Shown here in pieces: positions 25,762 to 34,499 of a DNA stretch of 64,000 bases. Numbering within the stretch: the stretch's first letter is position 1; each line of letters opens with the position of its first letter. A program made the position numbers and the translations under genes. Origin of the DNA: Candidatus Gastranaerophilales bacterium. GTDB lineage: Bacteria > Cyanobacteriota > Vampirovibrionia > Gastranaerophilales > Gastranaerophilaceae. The stretch is taken from NCBI GenBank assembly GCA_944323135.1, contig CALURI010000007.1:1-64000 (forward strand), given 5' to 3'. The notes under the pieces were generated by a model. That model had not been told where the DNA came from. It did no database searches and saw only the letters and a program-made list of their open reading frames with translations.

Positions 25762-28326
25762 TTACTGTAATTCTTTAAAATCTTTGTCAAAAAAGCGTAT
25801 ACGCTTAATATCAAAGGTTACATCGGGTGCAATTAAATTCATCAAAACATCTGCTCTCAGTGCGGGAATTTCTTCTTTTGTCGTTCCGTTTTTTTGATTA
25901 ATTGCGGATTGCCCGCTTTTAAGTACTATGAACAGACTTTCATCTTCAAATCTATACGATTTAATCGACTTTTTAATGTCTGTTTTTTTGATTAAACCTT
26001 TTTTGTTTTTCTTCTCAATAAAAATTTCTTTGGAAGATAAAACTTTGTCTGTATTATATCGTAAATTTTCAAAATCGTAAAGTGATTTATTAAAAATATC
26101 AATTTTATATTCTGCCCATTGAGCTGTTATATCAATTGCAGGTGCATTTTTTTCTATTTTTACAATACTTATAATTTTTGATTGTTTTGGTAATACTTTC
26201 TCTAACTTTAGTTTGAGTGTATCTAATGTTAAGTTATCGAAAAGTTCAATATCTACAAGTTCGCATTCACTTTCCGCAAATAACGGGAGCGCTATGCCCA
26301 TTGAAACTTTCATTGAAGGATTGTAACCCAGAGAATATACAATATTTAAATCTGTTCTTGCAAGTGCTTTGAAAAATGTGTTTTGCCAATCAAGATGTGA
26401 AAAATATTTTAAGATTCCGGTTTTGGTTAATTTAATTCTGTATTTATATATTTCTCTATCGTAACCGTTAATTGTTTTCGGATCTTTTATTTCGATTTTT
26501 AATTTTTGAGCTTTTTCGCTTGCTTTAAAAGGTTTGGCAAGAATTTTATGAGTTTTTAAGTTTTTACATACTCCACAATTAACACATTTTGTTTCACAAG
26601 TTGGAACAATAGCCGGATTATCAGTTGAGATATTTTCTGAAATTGCTGTCCTGTATTCATTTAAGAACCATTCTTTATCAACTCCGATATTTATATAATC
26701 CCAAGGGAGTTTTTCTTCTGTGGGGTATTGCTTTTGTGCAAGTTCTTTAAGATTAATCCCGAGTTCTTTTGCTGTTTCGTGCCAAATGTCTTTTTTGAAA
26801 TATTCTCCCCATGCATCTAAATAGCATCCTTTTTTATAAAGAGCTTCAATATATTTACAAAGATTTTCATCTCCCCTTGTTAATACAGCTTCAAGTTGTG
26901 AGATTGTATCTTCGTGATAATTAATTTTTAATCCTTTAATATGTGCGGTTTTTTCTTTTAAGTAGCGGATATGTTCATTTACTTTATCTAAGCACATTTG
27001 TCCGTACCACTGGAATGGTGTAAAAGGTTTTGGTACAAAAATAGATAAAGTGCAGGTTATATCCAAGCCGTGGGTTAGTCCTTTTTCTCTTTTGATTTGA
27101 CGGCAGCGATATTTGATTTTATTTAAAAGTTCTGCCATTTCATCCATATCTTTAAGCGTTTCTGTCGGAAGCCCGCAGATAAAATAAAATTTAATTTTTG
27201 ACCAGCCGTTTTCGTAAAGAGTTAATACCGCATTCAAGATTTGTTCTTCCGTAATATTTTTTTTAATGACGTTGCGTAATCTTTGGCTGCCTGCTTCAGG
27301 TGCAAGTGTCATTGTTGATTTTCTGACACTTTGTACAAGATTCGCAAGCTCAAGATTAAATCCGTCAATTCGTTGGCTTGGCAATGATACAGAAATTTTC
27401 TTTTCATTAAAATCAACTGCTAATTCTTTTATTACTTCATTAATATTTTTATAATCGTTTGAAGAAAGTGAAAGAAGTGAATATTCATCATAGCCTGTAT
27501 TTTTTACAAGTTCTTTTGCTATTTTTATTATATCTTCAGCTTCTCTTTCTCTAATAGGCAAAGTAACATGTCCGGGTTGACAAAAACGGCACATTCTGCC
27601 GCAGCCTCTTCTTATTTCTACAACAGCTCTATCTTGAACTGAGGTTGAAAATGGTATAGGGTATGATTTAAGTGCGGTATCATATTTAAGTTGTGCAATT
27701 CGCTTTGTGACTGTTCCTCCGGTTAAAGCTGACCAGCGTCCTGAATTTTCCCCTTCGCAAAGAGCTTTAATCCTTTCTTTTCTTGGAAGTCCTTTTGTTT
27801 TTTCTAAAATTTCACAAACTTCTAAAATACTGTCTTCTCCGTCACCTATCATGAATACGTCTATAAAATCTTGAACGGGTAATGGGTTAAATGCACAAGG
27901 ACCACCAGCAATAATAATAGGGTCATTATCTGTTCTCATGTCATTGCGATAAGGGATATTTGCCATTTCAAGCATTTTTAAAACTGTAGGATAAGCCATT
28001 TCATATTGCAGTGAAAATCCGACTGCATCAAAATCTTTTACATAACGTTTACTTTCAAGCGTATATAACAATTTTGGCTGAAAATCAGCTTCCGGTGCAT
28101 AAACTCTGTCTGCCATGTAATTTGGTTGTTTATTTACAATATCATATAAAACTCGTAAGCCTAAATTGCTTACTCCTATTTCATATTTATCAGGAAATGC
28201 AAAAGCAAATCTGACTTTTGCAGAGTCAAAATCTTTATTATATGATAAAAATTCTCCGCCTACATACTGATAAGGTTTATTGCATTTATATAAGGCTTCG
28301 TGATTTTCTCTAAAAAAACAATTCAT
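25762..28326 (-). CDS. B12-binding-type radical SAM protein fused to DUF2344 (TIGR03960 + TIGR03936)
   Basis: The 854 residues hold an N-terminal cobalamin-binding-like domain (residues ~35-190), a radical SAM domain with EIRRGCGRMCRFCQPG (C-x3-C-x2-C), and an Elp3-like remainder. A second four-Cys cluster follows (CETKCVNCGVC, near residue 615), then the C-terminal DUF2344 domain (KTGILKYFSHLDWQNTF, SMKVSMGIALPL). The order radical-SAM protein then RNase E/G is a long-known neighbourhood in many bacteria, suggesting a link to RNA or ribosome metabolism, but the reaction is unknown. Some species encode the two halves separately. Confidence 0.9.
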   Translation of the reverse strand: MNCFFRENHEALYKCNKPYQYVGGEFLSYNKDFDSAKVRFAFAFPDKYEIGVSNLGLRVLYDIVNKQPNYMADRVYAPEADFQPKLLYTLESKRYVKDFDAVGFSLQYEMAYPTVLKMLEMANIPYRNDMRTDNDPIIIAGGPCAFNPLPVQDFIDVFMIGDGEDSILEVCEILEKTKGLPRKERIKALCEGENSGRWSALTGGTVTKRIAQLKYDTALKSYPIPFSTSVQDRAVVEIRRGCGRMCRFCQPGHVTLPIREREAEDIIKIAKELVKNTGYDEYSLLSLSSNDYKNINEVIKELAVDFNEKKISVSLPSQRIDGFNLELANLVQSVRKSTMTLAPEAGSQRLRNVIKKNITEEQILNAVLTLYENGWSKIKFYFICGLPTETLKDMDEMAELLNKIKYRCRQIKREKGLTHGLDITCTLSIFVPKPFTPFQWYGQMCLDKVNEHIRYLKEKTAHIKGLKINYHEDTISQLEAVLTRGDENLCKYIEALYKKGCYLDAWGEYFKKDIWHETAKELGINLKELAQKQYPTEEKLPWDYINIGVDKEWFLNEYRTAISENISTDNPAIVPTCETKCVNCGVCKNLKTHKILAKPFKASEKAQKLKIEIKDPKTINGYDREIYKYRIKLTKTGILKYFSHLDWQNTFFKALARTDLNIVYSLGYNPSMKVSMGIALPLFAESECELVDIELFDNLTLDTLKLKLEKVLPKQSKIISIVKIEKNAPAIDITAQWAEYKIDIFNKSLYDFENLRYNTDKVLSSKEIFIEKKNKKGLIKKTDIKKSIKSYRFEDESLFIVLKSGQSAINQKNGTTKEEIPALRADVLMNLIAPDVTFDIKRIRFFDKDFKELQ

Positions 28327-28329
28327 TTA

Positions 28330-28674
28330 TTATGCTAAATCCTCCGGAAAATATTTATCGATTTCAATTATCGTGCCGTCAAGAGTGTTTTCTTCAAAAG
28401 ATTTCATAAATTTGAAAAGAGCATTATTCGGAACATCATAATTATAAAGTACTGTTTCCCCTTTGTATTCTCTCATTACTCTAACTATATAATGGCATTT
28501 TTCTGCGTATTTCAGTAAATGCTCAGGCATAAATTTATTCCCGTTATGATCTTTGTCTATTCTAACGTAACTGAAACCGGCATAATATTTCACTTTTTCT
28601 TTTATTTCTTCTGAAATATTGTTGTTATGTTTTGAAAATATATCTATAACTTTTTTGTTTATTTCATCACTCAT
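28330..28674 (-). CDS. Conserved-looking small protein heading the rne operon, unknown
   Basis: A 114-residue, acidic-ended cytosolic protein without signal peptide or membrane segment. Features seen are an N-terminal amphipathic helix region, FSYVRIDKDHNGNKF in the middle, and ALFKFMKSFEENTLDG towards the end. It sits 3 bp before the radical-SAM gene, so it is first in a likely five-gene operon (28674 to 23411). I do not recognise a family. Confidence 0.6.
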   Translation of the reverse strand: MSDEINKKVIDIFSKHNNNISEEIKEKVKYYAGFSYVRIDKDHNGNKFMPEHLLKYAEKCHYIVRVMREYKGETVLYNYDVPNNALFKFMKSFEENTLDGTIIEIDKYFPEDLA

Positions 28675-28726
28675 ATTTATATTTAACTATATTTAAGGCC
28701 GGCATGGCTAAAATGTTAACAATTTG

Positions 28727-28735
28727 TGATATAAT
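28727..28735 (+). promoter_or_regulatory. Extended -10 promoter of the GT-D gene
   Basis: TG-A-TATAAT, an extended -10 element, lies 27 bp before the GTG start; no good -35 is visible. Confidence 0.45.
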
Positions 28736-28761
28736 ATCTATAAAATTAAGGAGATGCTGTT

Positions 28762-29703
28762 GTGTTTATTAAGAAAAATAGGATTACCGGAAGATTAATT
28801 GTTAATTTGTTTGGATTACGTTTAAAATTCAGATTACCTGTTAATAAAAACAAAATAGATGAAAAATTCTCAAATCTTTTATATGAACTAGCTGATCCGA
28901 GAACTCTTCAAAATATAAGACTTCCTAAAGTATTAAATTTGTATGATACTTTGTATGATCTTGTAGATTCAAATAAGTCTTTGGCACGTTTTGGTGATGG
29001 TGAATTTAAAATCATGATGGGAGAGAGTATTAATTTTCAAAAATATGATGCGAAGCTTGCAAAACGTTTATGTGAAATTTTGACAAATAATTCTGATAAT
29101 TTAATGGTTGGTATTCCTGATGTATTCGGTTTTTGTCCGAGTGATTATTTTAGAAGGGTTTTAATTTCAAGCAGAGATTTTTTATATAAGTATATTAATT
29201 TTGACAAAACTTACGGAGATGCTTTTTTAACTCGTCAATCAAAATTTTCCAGTGAAACAAAGGGGAATGACTATTACAATAATTTGAAAAAATTGTGGGA
29301 TGGCAAAGATATTGTGATAGCGGAAGGAGAAGGATGCAGACTGGGAATCGGGAATGATTTGTTTTCCAATGCAAAATCAATAAGACGTATTCTTTGTCCA
29401 ATAAAAGATGCTTATTCAAAGTATGATGAAATATTAAATGCATGCAAAAATTCCGGAGCAGATTTATTTATAATTGCGCTTGGACCTACTGCAACCGTTT
29501 TAGCTTATGATCTTGCAAAATTGGGTTATAGAGCTCTTGATGTCGGTCATATTGATACAATGTATGAATGGTTTATTAGAAAAGCGACTAAAAGTGTTCC
29601 TATCGAAGGAAAAATTGTTTTTAATGAAGAAAGAAACAAAAATCATATTGTTCCTTGTAAGGACAAAAGATATTATGAACAAATAATTACTACGATAGGT
29701 TGA
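28762..29703 (+). CDS. GT-D fold glycosyltransferase (DUF1792, SP_1767-like)
   Basis: A 313-residue enzyme for surface glycan synthesis. The hallmark of the GT-D family is SLARFGDGEFKIM (near residue 75), with the E/D catalytic-metal residues, plus DIVIAEGEGCRLGIG and FIIALGPTATVLAYDLAKLGYRALDVGHIDTMYEW in the second half. The N-terminus has a basic-hydrophobic motif (VNLFGLRLKFRLP) shared with the next gene, likely for membrane association. GTG start with AAGGAG 8 nt upstream. Donor and acceptor cannot be predicted. Confidence 0.85.
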   Translation: MFIKKNRITGRLIVNLFGLRLKFRLPVNKNKIDEKFSNLLYELADPRTLQNIRLPKVLNLYDTLYDLVDSNKSLARFGDGEFKIMMGESINFQKYDAKLAKRLCEILTNNSDNLMVGIPDVFGFCPSDYFRRVLISSRDFLYKYINFDKTYGDAFLTRQSKFSSETKGNDYYNNLKKLWDGKDIVIAEGEGCRLGIGNDLFSNAKSIRRILCPIKDAYSKYDEILNACKNSGADLFIIALGPTATVLAYDLAKLGYRALDVGHIDTMYEWFIRKATKSVPIEGKIVFNEERNKNHIVPCKDKRYYEQIITTIG

Positions 29704-29792
29704 TCACGTTCGAGAAAAGACTATCCTTTAGAATTATAGAATTATTGCTAATTTTTATTATAATTAAATTATAATAGTGTATTATAAAAAAA

Positions 29793-29812
29793 TAGCCATC
29801 CGGCTAATTTTT
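29793..29812 (+). terminator. Terminator after the GT-D gene
   Basis: A five-bp GC-rich stem TAGCC/GGCTA with loop ATCC, followed by ATTTTTAT. Confidence 0.55.
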
Positions 29813-29861
29813 ATGAGCGTTATTAAATGTCATAATAAAAATATTATATAGGATTAAGAAA

Positions 29862-30590
29862 TTGAAATTTATAGAAAAAGGTACGGCAAATCATTCTTTT
29901 AAGATAAATATTTTTGGAATAAAAATTCGTTTTAGAAATCGTTTTGCATTTAAAAATAATAAAATATTATTAATAGATAAATGCGGTAATGAAAGGCAAG
30001 TTCAAAAATTAAATGGGTTAAAAGTTAATTTTTTGGGAGCGAATTCTGTCGTCAAAATTAACATGCCATGCCCTAAATTTGAAAATACAATAATAACTTG
30101 TGGTGATAATGTCTGTGTTTCTATCGGAGCTTCTGAGCACAGAATATTAAATTCAAATATTCATGCAACTGCTTCTTATTCAAATATAAATATTGGTAAA
30201 AATAATTTTATAAGAGGCTTTTTTATCGCAAGTACCGATAAATCGGGCATCTCTGTAAATGTTGGGGATGATTGCCTTATTGCAAGTGGTGTAAGGCTTC
30301 TTACGACAGATTTTCATACTGTCATTGATAATGAAACAAAACAAATTTTAAATCCTCCTGCAGATATTAATATCGGTAACCATTGTTGGATATGCGAAGA
30401 TGTTACGATAACTAAAGGAGTAACAATCCCTGATGATACTATTGTCGCAGCAAAATCTTATGTTACAAAATCTTTTGAAAAGCCAAACACAATAATAGGA
30501 GGAATTCCTGCAGGTATTATTAAAGATAAAAATACAAGCTGGTCAGTGTTACCTTACTGGCAATATGCAGAAACTGTTAAGTCTACTTAA
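29862..30590 (+). CDS. Left-handed beta-helix acetyltransferase-like protein
   Basis: The 242-residue product has hexapeptide repeats from about residue 80 (SNINIGKNNFIRG, INIGNHCWICEDVTITKGVTIPDDTIVAA), ending in GGIPAGIIK, the usual end of this fold. The active-site His lies in LLTTDFHTVID. Its N-terminus, KINIFGIKIRFRN, closely resembles that of the upstream glycosyltransferase. It probably O-acetylates a surface sugar or lipid-linked glycan. TTG start, with AGGA 8 nt upstream. The last 8 bp overlap the convergent gene that ends at 30583. Confidence 0.8.
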   Translation: MKFIEKGTANHSFKINIFGIKIRFRNRFAFKNNKILLIDKCGNERQVQKLNGLKVNFLGANSVVKINMPCPKFENTIITCGDNVCVSIGASEHRILNSNIHATASYSNINIGKNNFIRGFFIASTDKSGISVNVGDDCLIASGVRLLTTDFHTVIDNETKQILNPPADINIGNHCWICEDVTITKGVTIPDDTIVAAKSYVTKSFEKPNTIIGGIPAGIIKDKNTSWSVLPYWQYAETVKST

Positions 30591-30897
30591 ATTTTTTTGC
30601 GTAGTCTTTATATTCTTTTATAAATCCGATTATTTCAAGTGCAAGTTCTTTTCTTATATCTATTGGGGCATTTTTTAGATATTCCATAGCATGTGAAACT
30701 TTAATATTTTTGTCATACCATCTGCGCATAATATAATTATACTGGTCATCCAATGACAGTTCTATATTAAAGTCAATATCTTTTAATCTGTCTATGATAA
30801 AATCAGCACAACGAACCTGAATGTATTCTTCAGCTTTTTCAAGTTCGGCAACAGCTTTACTTACTGTCGGATCAATGTCATACCAGCGTTTTTTCAT
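30583..30897 (-). CDS. RWYD-repeat protein, copy B, unknown function
   Basis: A 104-residue, mostly helical cytosolic protein made of two repeats of about 45-50 residues. Each starts with RWYD and a following hydrophobic helix (RWYDIDPTVSKAVAELEKA and RWYDKNIKVSHAMEYLKNA). It is a paralogue of the adjacent 99-residue gene upstream on the same strand (38-bp gap). No catalytic motif is visible. The stop overlaps the end of the convergent acetyltransferase gene. Confidence 0.65.
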   Translation of the reverse strand: MKKRWYDIDPTVSKAVAELEKAEEYIQVRCADFIIDRLKDIDFNIELSLDDQYNYIMRRWYDKNIKVSHAMEYLKNAPIDIRKELALEIIGFIKEYKDYAKKFK

Positions 30898-30935
30898 ACA
30901 TTCATAATACTGATTTTTTTTTATATTGTCAAGTT

Positions 30936-31235
30936 CTATGCAATTGCTGTATTCATATATGCAAGTACTGATAATGAAATATCTTTTTGTAATTCTTTTT
31001 TGGTTTCTTTTAAATATGCAAATGCAGTTGAGACTGTTTCATTTTTATCATACCATCTTTGGTATTTATTTGACAGATTAGTTTTTGCAAGATTTTTAAT
31101 GTAATCAAAATCTTTATCTTTTTCTTTTACAAGTTTAATAATATATTTAGCATATTCTACTTGTGCATCAGGTTGAGCACACTCAATCATACTAATTGCC
31201 ATACAAACATCTGGTTCTAAATCATACCAACGCAT
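30936..31235 (-). CDS. RWYD-repeat protein, copy A, unknown function
   Basis: A 99-residue paralogue of the gene downstream, with the same two-repeat layout (RWYDLEPDVCMAISMIECA and RWYDKNETVSTAFAYLKET). The start is well supported by GGGAGG about 5-10 nt upstream of the ATG. Tandem duplication of the gene on top of an internal duplication is clear from the protein sequences. Function is unknown. Confidence 0.65.
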   Translation of the reverse strand: MRWYDLEPDVCMAISMIECAQPDAQVEYAKYIIKLVKEKDKDFDYIKNLAKTNLSNKYQRWYDKNETVSTAFAYLKETKKELQKDISLSVLAYMNTAIA

Positions 31236-31336
31236 CCAGCTTCCTCCCTTTCATTTACAAATTTATTATGCCCATATTTTTGTAAAAACAAACTGCCCGA
31301 AAAATTTATTGTAAAATATTTTAAATTTATTATTTT

Positions 31337-31365
31337 TTGAATTTATTGAATAAGTGTTGTATAAT
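31337..31365 (+). promoter_or_regulatory. Promoter with leaderless geometry
   Basis: TTGAAT (31337-31342), 17-bp spacer, TATAAT (31360-31365). The -10 ends 7 nt before the ATG at 31372, so the RNA should begin at or next to the start codon. Confidence 0.6.
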
Positions 31366-31371
31366 TCTGCT

Positions 31372-32526
31372 ATGAAAAGATTTTTTGCCTTGTTATTATT
31401 AATTTCATTTATATCTTGTAATACTTTAGTTTACGCCGAGGTGTTAGAAGGTCATGCAGAAAAAACGGATGTTTATGAACAGCAACTTCAAAAAGAGCTG
31501 TTTACCGGTCAAGTTGAACATCTTGAGCGAAAAGATGTTATCAATATGACTGTTTCTCAAGTCCTTGACAGTAATATAAATATGGAAGGTGATGAATTTT
31601 TTGCAGAAGTTACAGATGAAGTTATGGGCGATACAGGTGTAATTATTCCTAAAGGAACTATCGCTCATGGCAGAATTTCTCAAACAGGTGATGCTAAACG
31701 TTTGGGACGTCAAGCGTGGATATCTTTAGATTTTGATTATCTTGTTACCCCTGACGGACGTGAAATTCCTATTGAAGGTAAAATGTCAACTAAATTACAT
31801 CCCATAGCTGAAACATCTAAAATAGTTGCTCAAGATGTTGGGTATACTTTGGCTGGTGGTGCTGTTGGCGGATTTATGGCTTTGAATTGGCTTGGTCTCG
31901 AAGCAGCTATTGCATCTCAGGGATATACTGTTGCAGGCGGAGCCGCAATAGGTGGAGCTATTGGGCTTGGTATGGCATTGATTAGGAAGGGGCATGATGT
32001 TTTAATTGCACCCGGAGATGAAATACGTGTGAAAATCAATACAACTGTTCCTTTACCTGTATACAAAGAATCTGCTTTGATGCAGCATGAAATGTTTTAT
32101 CCAGGTCTTGATATTCATATTAGTGATATTAAACATGAAACTGACCCTTTTGGAGAGGCTAATACAATTACTTTAACTGTTATGATTTCAAATATGTCAG
32201 ATAAGACGTTTTCAGGACTTGATATGGCGTTGGTAAATGATTATAATTCTGTTTTCAGACCTTCGATATTTGGTGATACAAAGTTAATGTTTAAACAAAT
32301 TCGTCCAGGTGACAAATTTGCAGGACGTGTTTCTTTTTCTGTTGATAATATTAACAGGAGTTTTTGGCTGACATTTTATGACAGACGTAAAGGAACTGCT
32401 TTAACTAAAATTTCTATTGATAATGCGTATAGAAATGTTTCTGAAAAAACAAAGAAAAAAAATTTAAAATTACGAAAGAAAAAAACGAATTTTAAAAAAG
32501 AAGAAGATCTTCTTGACGTGCAGTAA
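31372..32526 (+). CDS. Secreted protein with glycine-zipper segment, unknown
   Basis: From ATG 31372 the protein is 384 residues with a signal peptide (MKRFFALLLLISFISC..., cleavage most likely after VYA). A beta-rich domain (PKGTIAHGRISQTG ... GREIPIEGKM) resembles the stability/assembly domains of VirB10-like proteins. A glycine-rich hydrophobic segment follows (TLAGGAVGGFMALNWLGL ... GAAIGGAIGLGMAL), then a C-terminal domain and a very basic tail. It is probably cell-envelope associated. No family is assigned with confidence. There is no RBS; see the leaderless promoter. Confidence 0.65.
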   Translation: MKRFFALLLLISFISCNTLVYAEVLEGHAEKTDVYEQQLQKELFTGQVEHLERKDVINMTVSQVLDSNINMEGDEFFAEVTDEVMGDTGVIIPKGTIAHGRISQTGDAKRLGRQAWISLDFDYLVTPDGREIPIEGKMSTKLHPIAETSKIVAQDVGYTLAGGAVGGFMALNWLGLEAAIASQGYTVAGGAAIGGAIGLGMALIRKGHDVLIAPGDEIRVKINTTVPLPVYKESALMQHEMFYPGLDIHISDIKHETDPFGEANTITLTVMISNMSDKTFSGLDMALVNDYNSVFRPSIFGDTKLMFKQIRPGDKFAGRVSFSVDNINRSFWLTFYDRRKGTALTKISIDNAYRNVSEKTKKKNLKLRKKKTNFKKEEDLLDVQ

Positions 32527-32551
32527 TTGTAACATTTTATTGAATATGCAG

Positions 32552-32579
32552 TTGCAATAAAATTATTTTATGTTACAAT
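32552..32579 (+). promoter_or_regulatory. Promoter of the BlaI-like operon
   Basis: TTGCAA (32552-32557), 16-bp spacer, TACAAT (32574-32579), followed by a 41-nt leader with an AGAGGAA site. Confidence 0.45.
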
Positions 32580-32620
32580 ATTAGTAATTAGAAAATTAAA
32601 CAAAGAAAGTAGAGGAATAT

Positions 32621-32962
32621 ATGGTGTGCGGCAAATTGGAAATCGATATTTTAAATTCATTCTGGAAGCTTACGGAGAATGATGAAGATAGAGATATTTC
32701 CATTCAAGACATTGTAGATGATTTATCTGCAAATGGTGTTACACGTGCTTATACAACAATTAAAACTGTTATGGACAGACTTACTGTAAAATCTGTTCTT
32801 GTTCGTTATAAAGTTGGTAAAAAATTCTTTTATAAAGCTGCGATGAGTAAAACTGAAATGGCTTCAGATGCAATAAAAACAGTTGCGGAACACTATTTTG
32901 ACGGTAATTATTCCGATATGATCAAATTTATTGATACAAATATTCAAGATGTGTTAGTTTAA
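32621..32962 (+). CDS. BlaI/MecI-type winged-helix regulator
   Basis: A 113-residue DNA-binding protein with the family signature AYTTIKTVMDRLTVKSVLVRYKVG, the recognition helix and wing, near residues 45-70. A C-terminal dimerisation helix follows. Classical BlaI/MecI repressors pair with a BlaR1 sensor protease and regulate beta-lactamases. No BlaR1 or beta-lactamase is here, so the regulated genes may be the two downstream genes of the operon (an unknown protein 4 bp away and a secreted protein). Confidence 0.8.
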   Translation: MVCGKLEIDILNSFWKLTENDEDRDISIQDIVDDLSANGVTRAYTTIKTVMDRLTVKSVLVRYKVGKKFFYKAAMSKTEMASDAIKTVAEHYFDGNYSDMIKFIDTNIQDVLV

Positions 32963-32966
32963 AAAA

Positions 32967-33332
32967 ATGGATTTGATTAAAGATAGACAATTTGTTGCAT
33001 CGCTGATACGTCAGGTGTTAATTTCTCGTATGTGTGTGAGGGAAGCAATTTTAAATTTTCCGCGTGATACTGAAGATAAAAGTATTCAGGCGGCTTATCA
33101 TGCTTTAGTTCATTTTGAGGCAGATGAAGATTTGCGAGCAAAGGATAAACTTTACCGGGAAGAGCAAGATGATTATCTTGAATTTATTTCGAGTATTCTT
33201 GAGCGAGGAGAAAATTTGCCTGAAAATATTATTAACAATTATGAAAAATATTATACTTGTGCTAATATCCCTCATGAAAAAAATATGAGAGGATTTTTTA
33301 AAAGTTTTTTGAGATTTTTGAATATAAAATAG
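32967..33332 (+). CDS. Unknown small cytosolic helical protein
   Basis: A 121-residue protein, 4 bp behind the BlaI-like gene. It is helical and charged, with a likely coiled-coil middle (ADEDLRAKDKLYREEQDDYLEF) and a basic C-terminus (FFKSFLRFLNIK). No Cys-based metal site or catalytic motif stands out. It may work with the regulator, judged from operon position only. Confidence 0.6.
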   Translation: MDLIKDRQFVASLIRQVLISRMCVREAILNFPRDTEDKSIQAAYHALVHFEADEDLRAKDKLYREEQDDYLEFISSILERGENLPENIINNYEKYYTCANIPHEKNMRGFFKSFLRFLNIK

Positions 33333-33356
33333 CAGAATGTTAAATAAGGAGAAAAT

Positions 33357-34397
33357 ATGAAAAAATTAGTTTTATTATTAAGTATTATGCTGTTAGCAAG
33401 TGGTACAGTTCTAGCGAAAAGTAATAAAAATTTGGAAGTTTTGCCGGTAATGTCTTATGAATCAGCACAAGCTAACAGAGTTTGGGTTGGGACTTTTCAA
33501 CTTGTTTGGAATGATTTGATGGATGGAATTGTAAAAGGACCTGTAAAATTTGAAGGTTACAAATCACCGCTTGCCAAACAATTAAATAAACAAAAATTTA
33601 AAGCAGATCAGCTTTCTGAAAATTCTTATTATAAAGCTTATGGTGAAACATCTCCTCAGTTGAAGGCTCAGATTGAAGAAGGTATAAAAGAAAAATTTAA
33701 TGAAACAAGTGATATTTTAGATTCTGTAGATTGGACTCCTGCTCCAGGGAAATATTTTTTATATGCAATGTTGAAAAAGGATTTTAAATTTTTAACTGCA
33801 TTTGACAAACTTAAACCGGCAAGATTTGCTCATTCTTTCAAAAAAGTTGAATATTTCGGAATTGATCAAAATAGTGATAATATTTTAGATAATATGGTCA
33901 ATGTATTATTCTATAATTCGAAGGATGATTTTGCCATTGCAATCAGAACAGATGGTAATGATGTGGTTTATCTATACAGAACTGATGATGATAAGACTTT
34001 TGACAAGTTATATTCAGATATGTTTATGAAAAAAGCTTATTATGACGGTCCAACAAAATTTAATTCCGGTGATGAATTAAAAGTGCCTAATATCAATTTA
34101 TACAGAGAAAAATCTTTTGATGAATTGTGTAATCATGAAATCAAAGGTACAGATATGCTAATTTCTCAGGCCTTAGAAACAATAGACTTTAAAATGGATA
34201 ATGAAGGTATTAAATTAAAATCTGAAGCCGCAATTGCGGTTACAACATCAGCTTTAATTCCTGAAACGGTTAAACCTCGTAAATTTTATTTTGATGATAC
34301 TTTTGTAATGTTTTTACAAGAGGCTGATAAAATAAAACCATACTTTGCATTACGTGTAGATGATGTTTCATTAATAAATAAAACTGAAAAAAAATAA
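33357..34397 (+). CDS. Secreted protein with distant serpin-like C-terminus
   Basis: The 346 residues begin with a signal peptide ending VLA. The last ~75 residues have the order of elements seen in serpins: a hinge-like stretch (EGIKLKSEAAIAVTTSA), a proline-containing loop, then KFYFDDTFVMFLQEADK and a final strand. Serpin hinges have small Ala/Gly/Thr residues before the reactive centre. FLYAMLKKDFKFLTAFD fits the strand 3A region. The resemblance is judged by eye and is weak. It is the third gene of the BlaI-like operon, 24 bp after its neighbour, with AAGGAG upstream. Confidence 0.6.
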   Translation: MKKLVLLLSIMLLASGTVLAKSNKNLEVLPVMSYESAQANRVWVGTFQLVWNDLMDGIVKGPVKFEGYKSPLAKQLNKQKFKADQLSENSYYKAYGETSPQLKAQIEEGIKEKFNETSDILDSVDWTPAPGKYFLYAMLKKDFKFLTAFDKLKPARFAHSFKKVEYFGIDQNSDNILDNMVNVLFYNSKDDFAIAIRTDGNDVVYLYRTDDDKTFDKLYSDMFMKKAYYDGPTKFNSGDELKVPNINLYREKSFDELCNHEIKGTDMLISQALETIDFKMDNEGIKLKSEAAIAVTTSALIPETVKPRKFYFDDTFVMFLQEADKIKPYFALRVDDVSLINKTEKK

Positions 34398-34407
34398 CAA
34401 AAATTAA

Positions 34408-34438
34408 AAATGGCGGTTGTTTTAAACAACCGCCATTT
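34408..34438 (+). terminator. Terminator of the BlaI-like operon
   Basis: AAATGGCGGTTGTTT and its perfect complement form a 15-bp stem. The trailing T-run is short. Confidence 0.75.
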
Positions 34439-34464
34439 AAATATTAATAACTGTATAATCAGAG

Positions 34465-34493
34465 TTGTAAGATTATAACAATTATTGTATAAT
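34465..34493 (+). promoter_or_regulatory. radA promoter with leaderless geometry
   Basis: TTGTAA (34465-34470), 17-bp spacer, TATAAT (34488-34493). The ATG of radA at 34500 is 7 nt after the -10 box, and there is no room for a ribosome-binding site. Confidence 0.65.
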
Positions 34494-34499
34494 TTATCT

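Noticed and set aside
31372-31455. Lipoprotein signal in the secreted protein
   Set aside because: The sequence before the Cys (SFISC) lacks the small residues of a lipobox, and a type I cleavage site VYA fits better.
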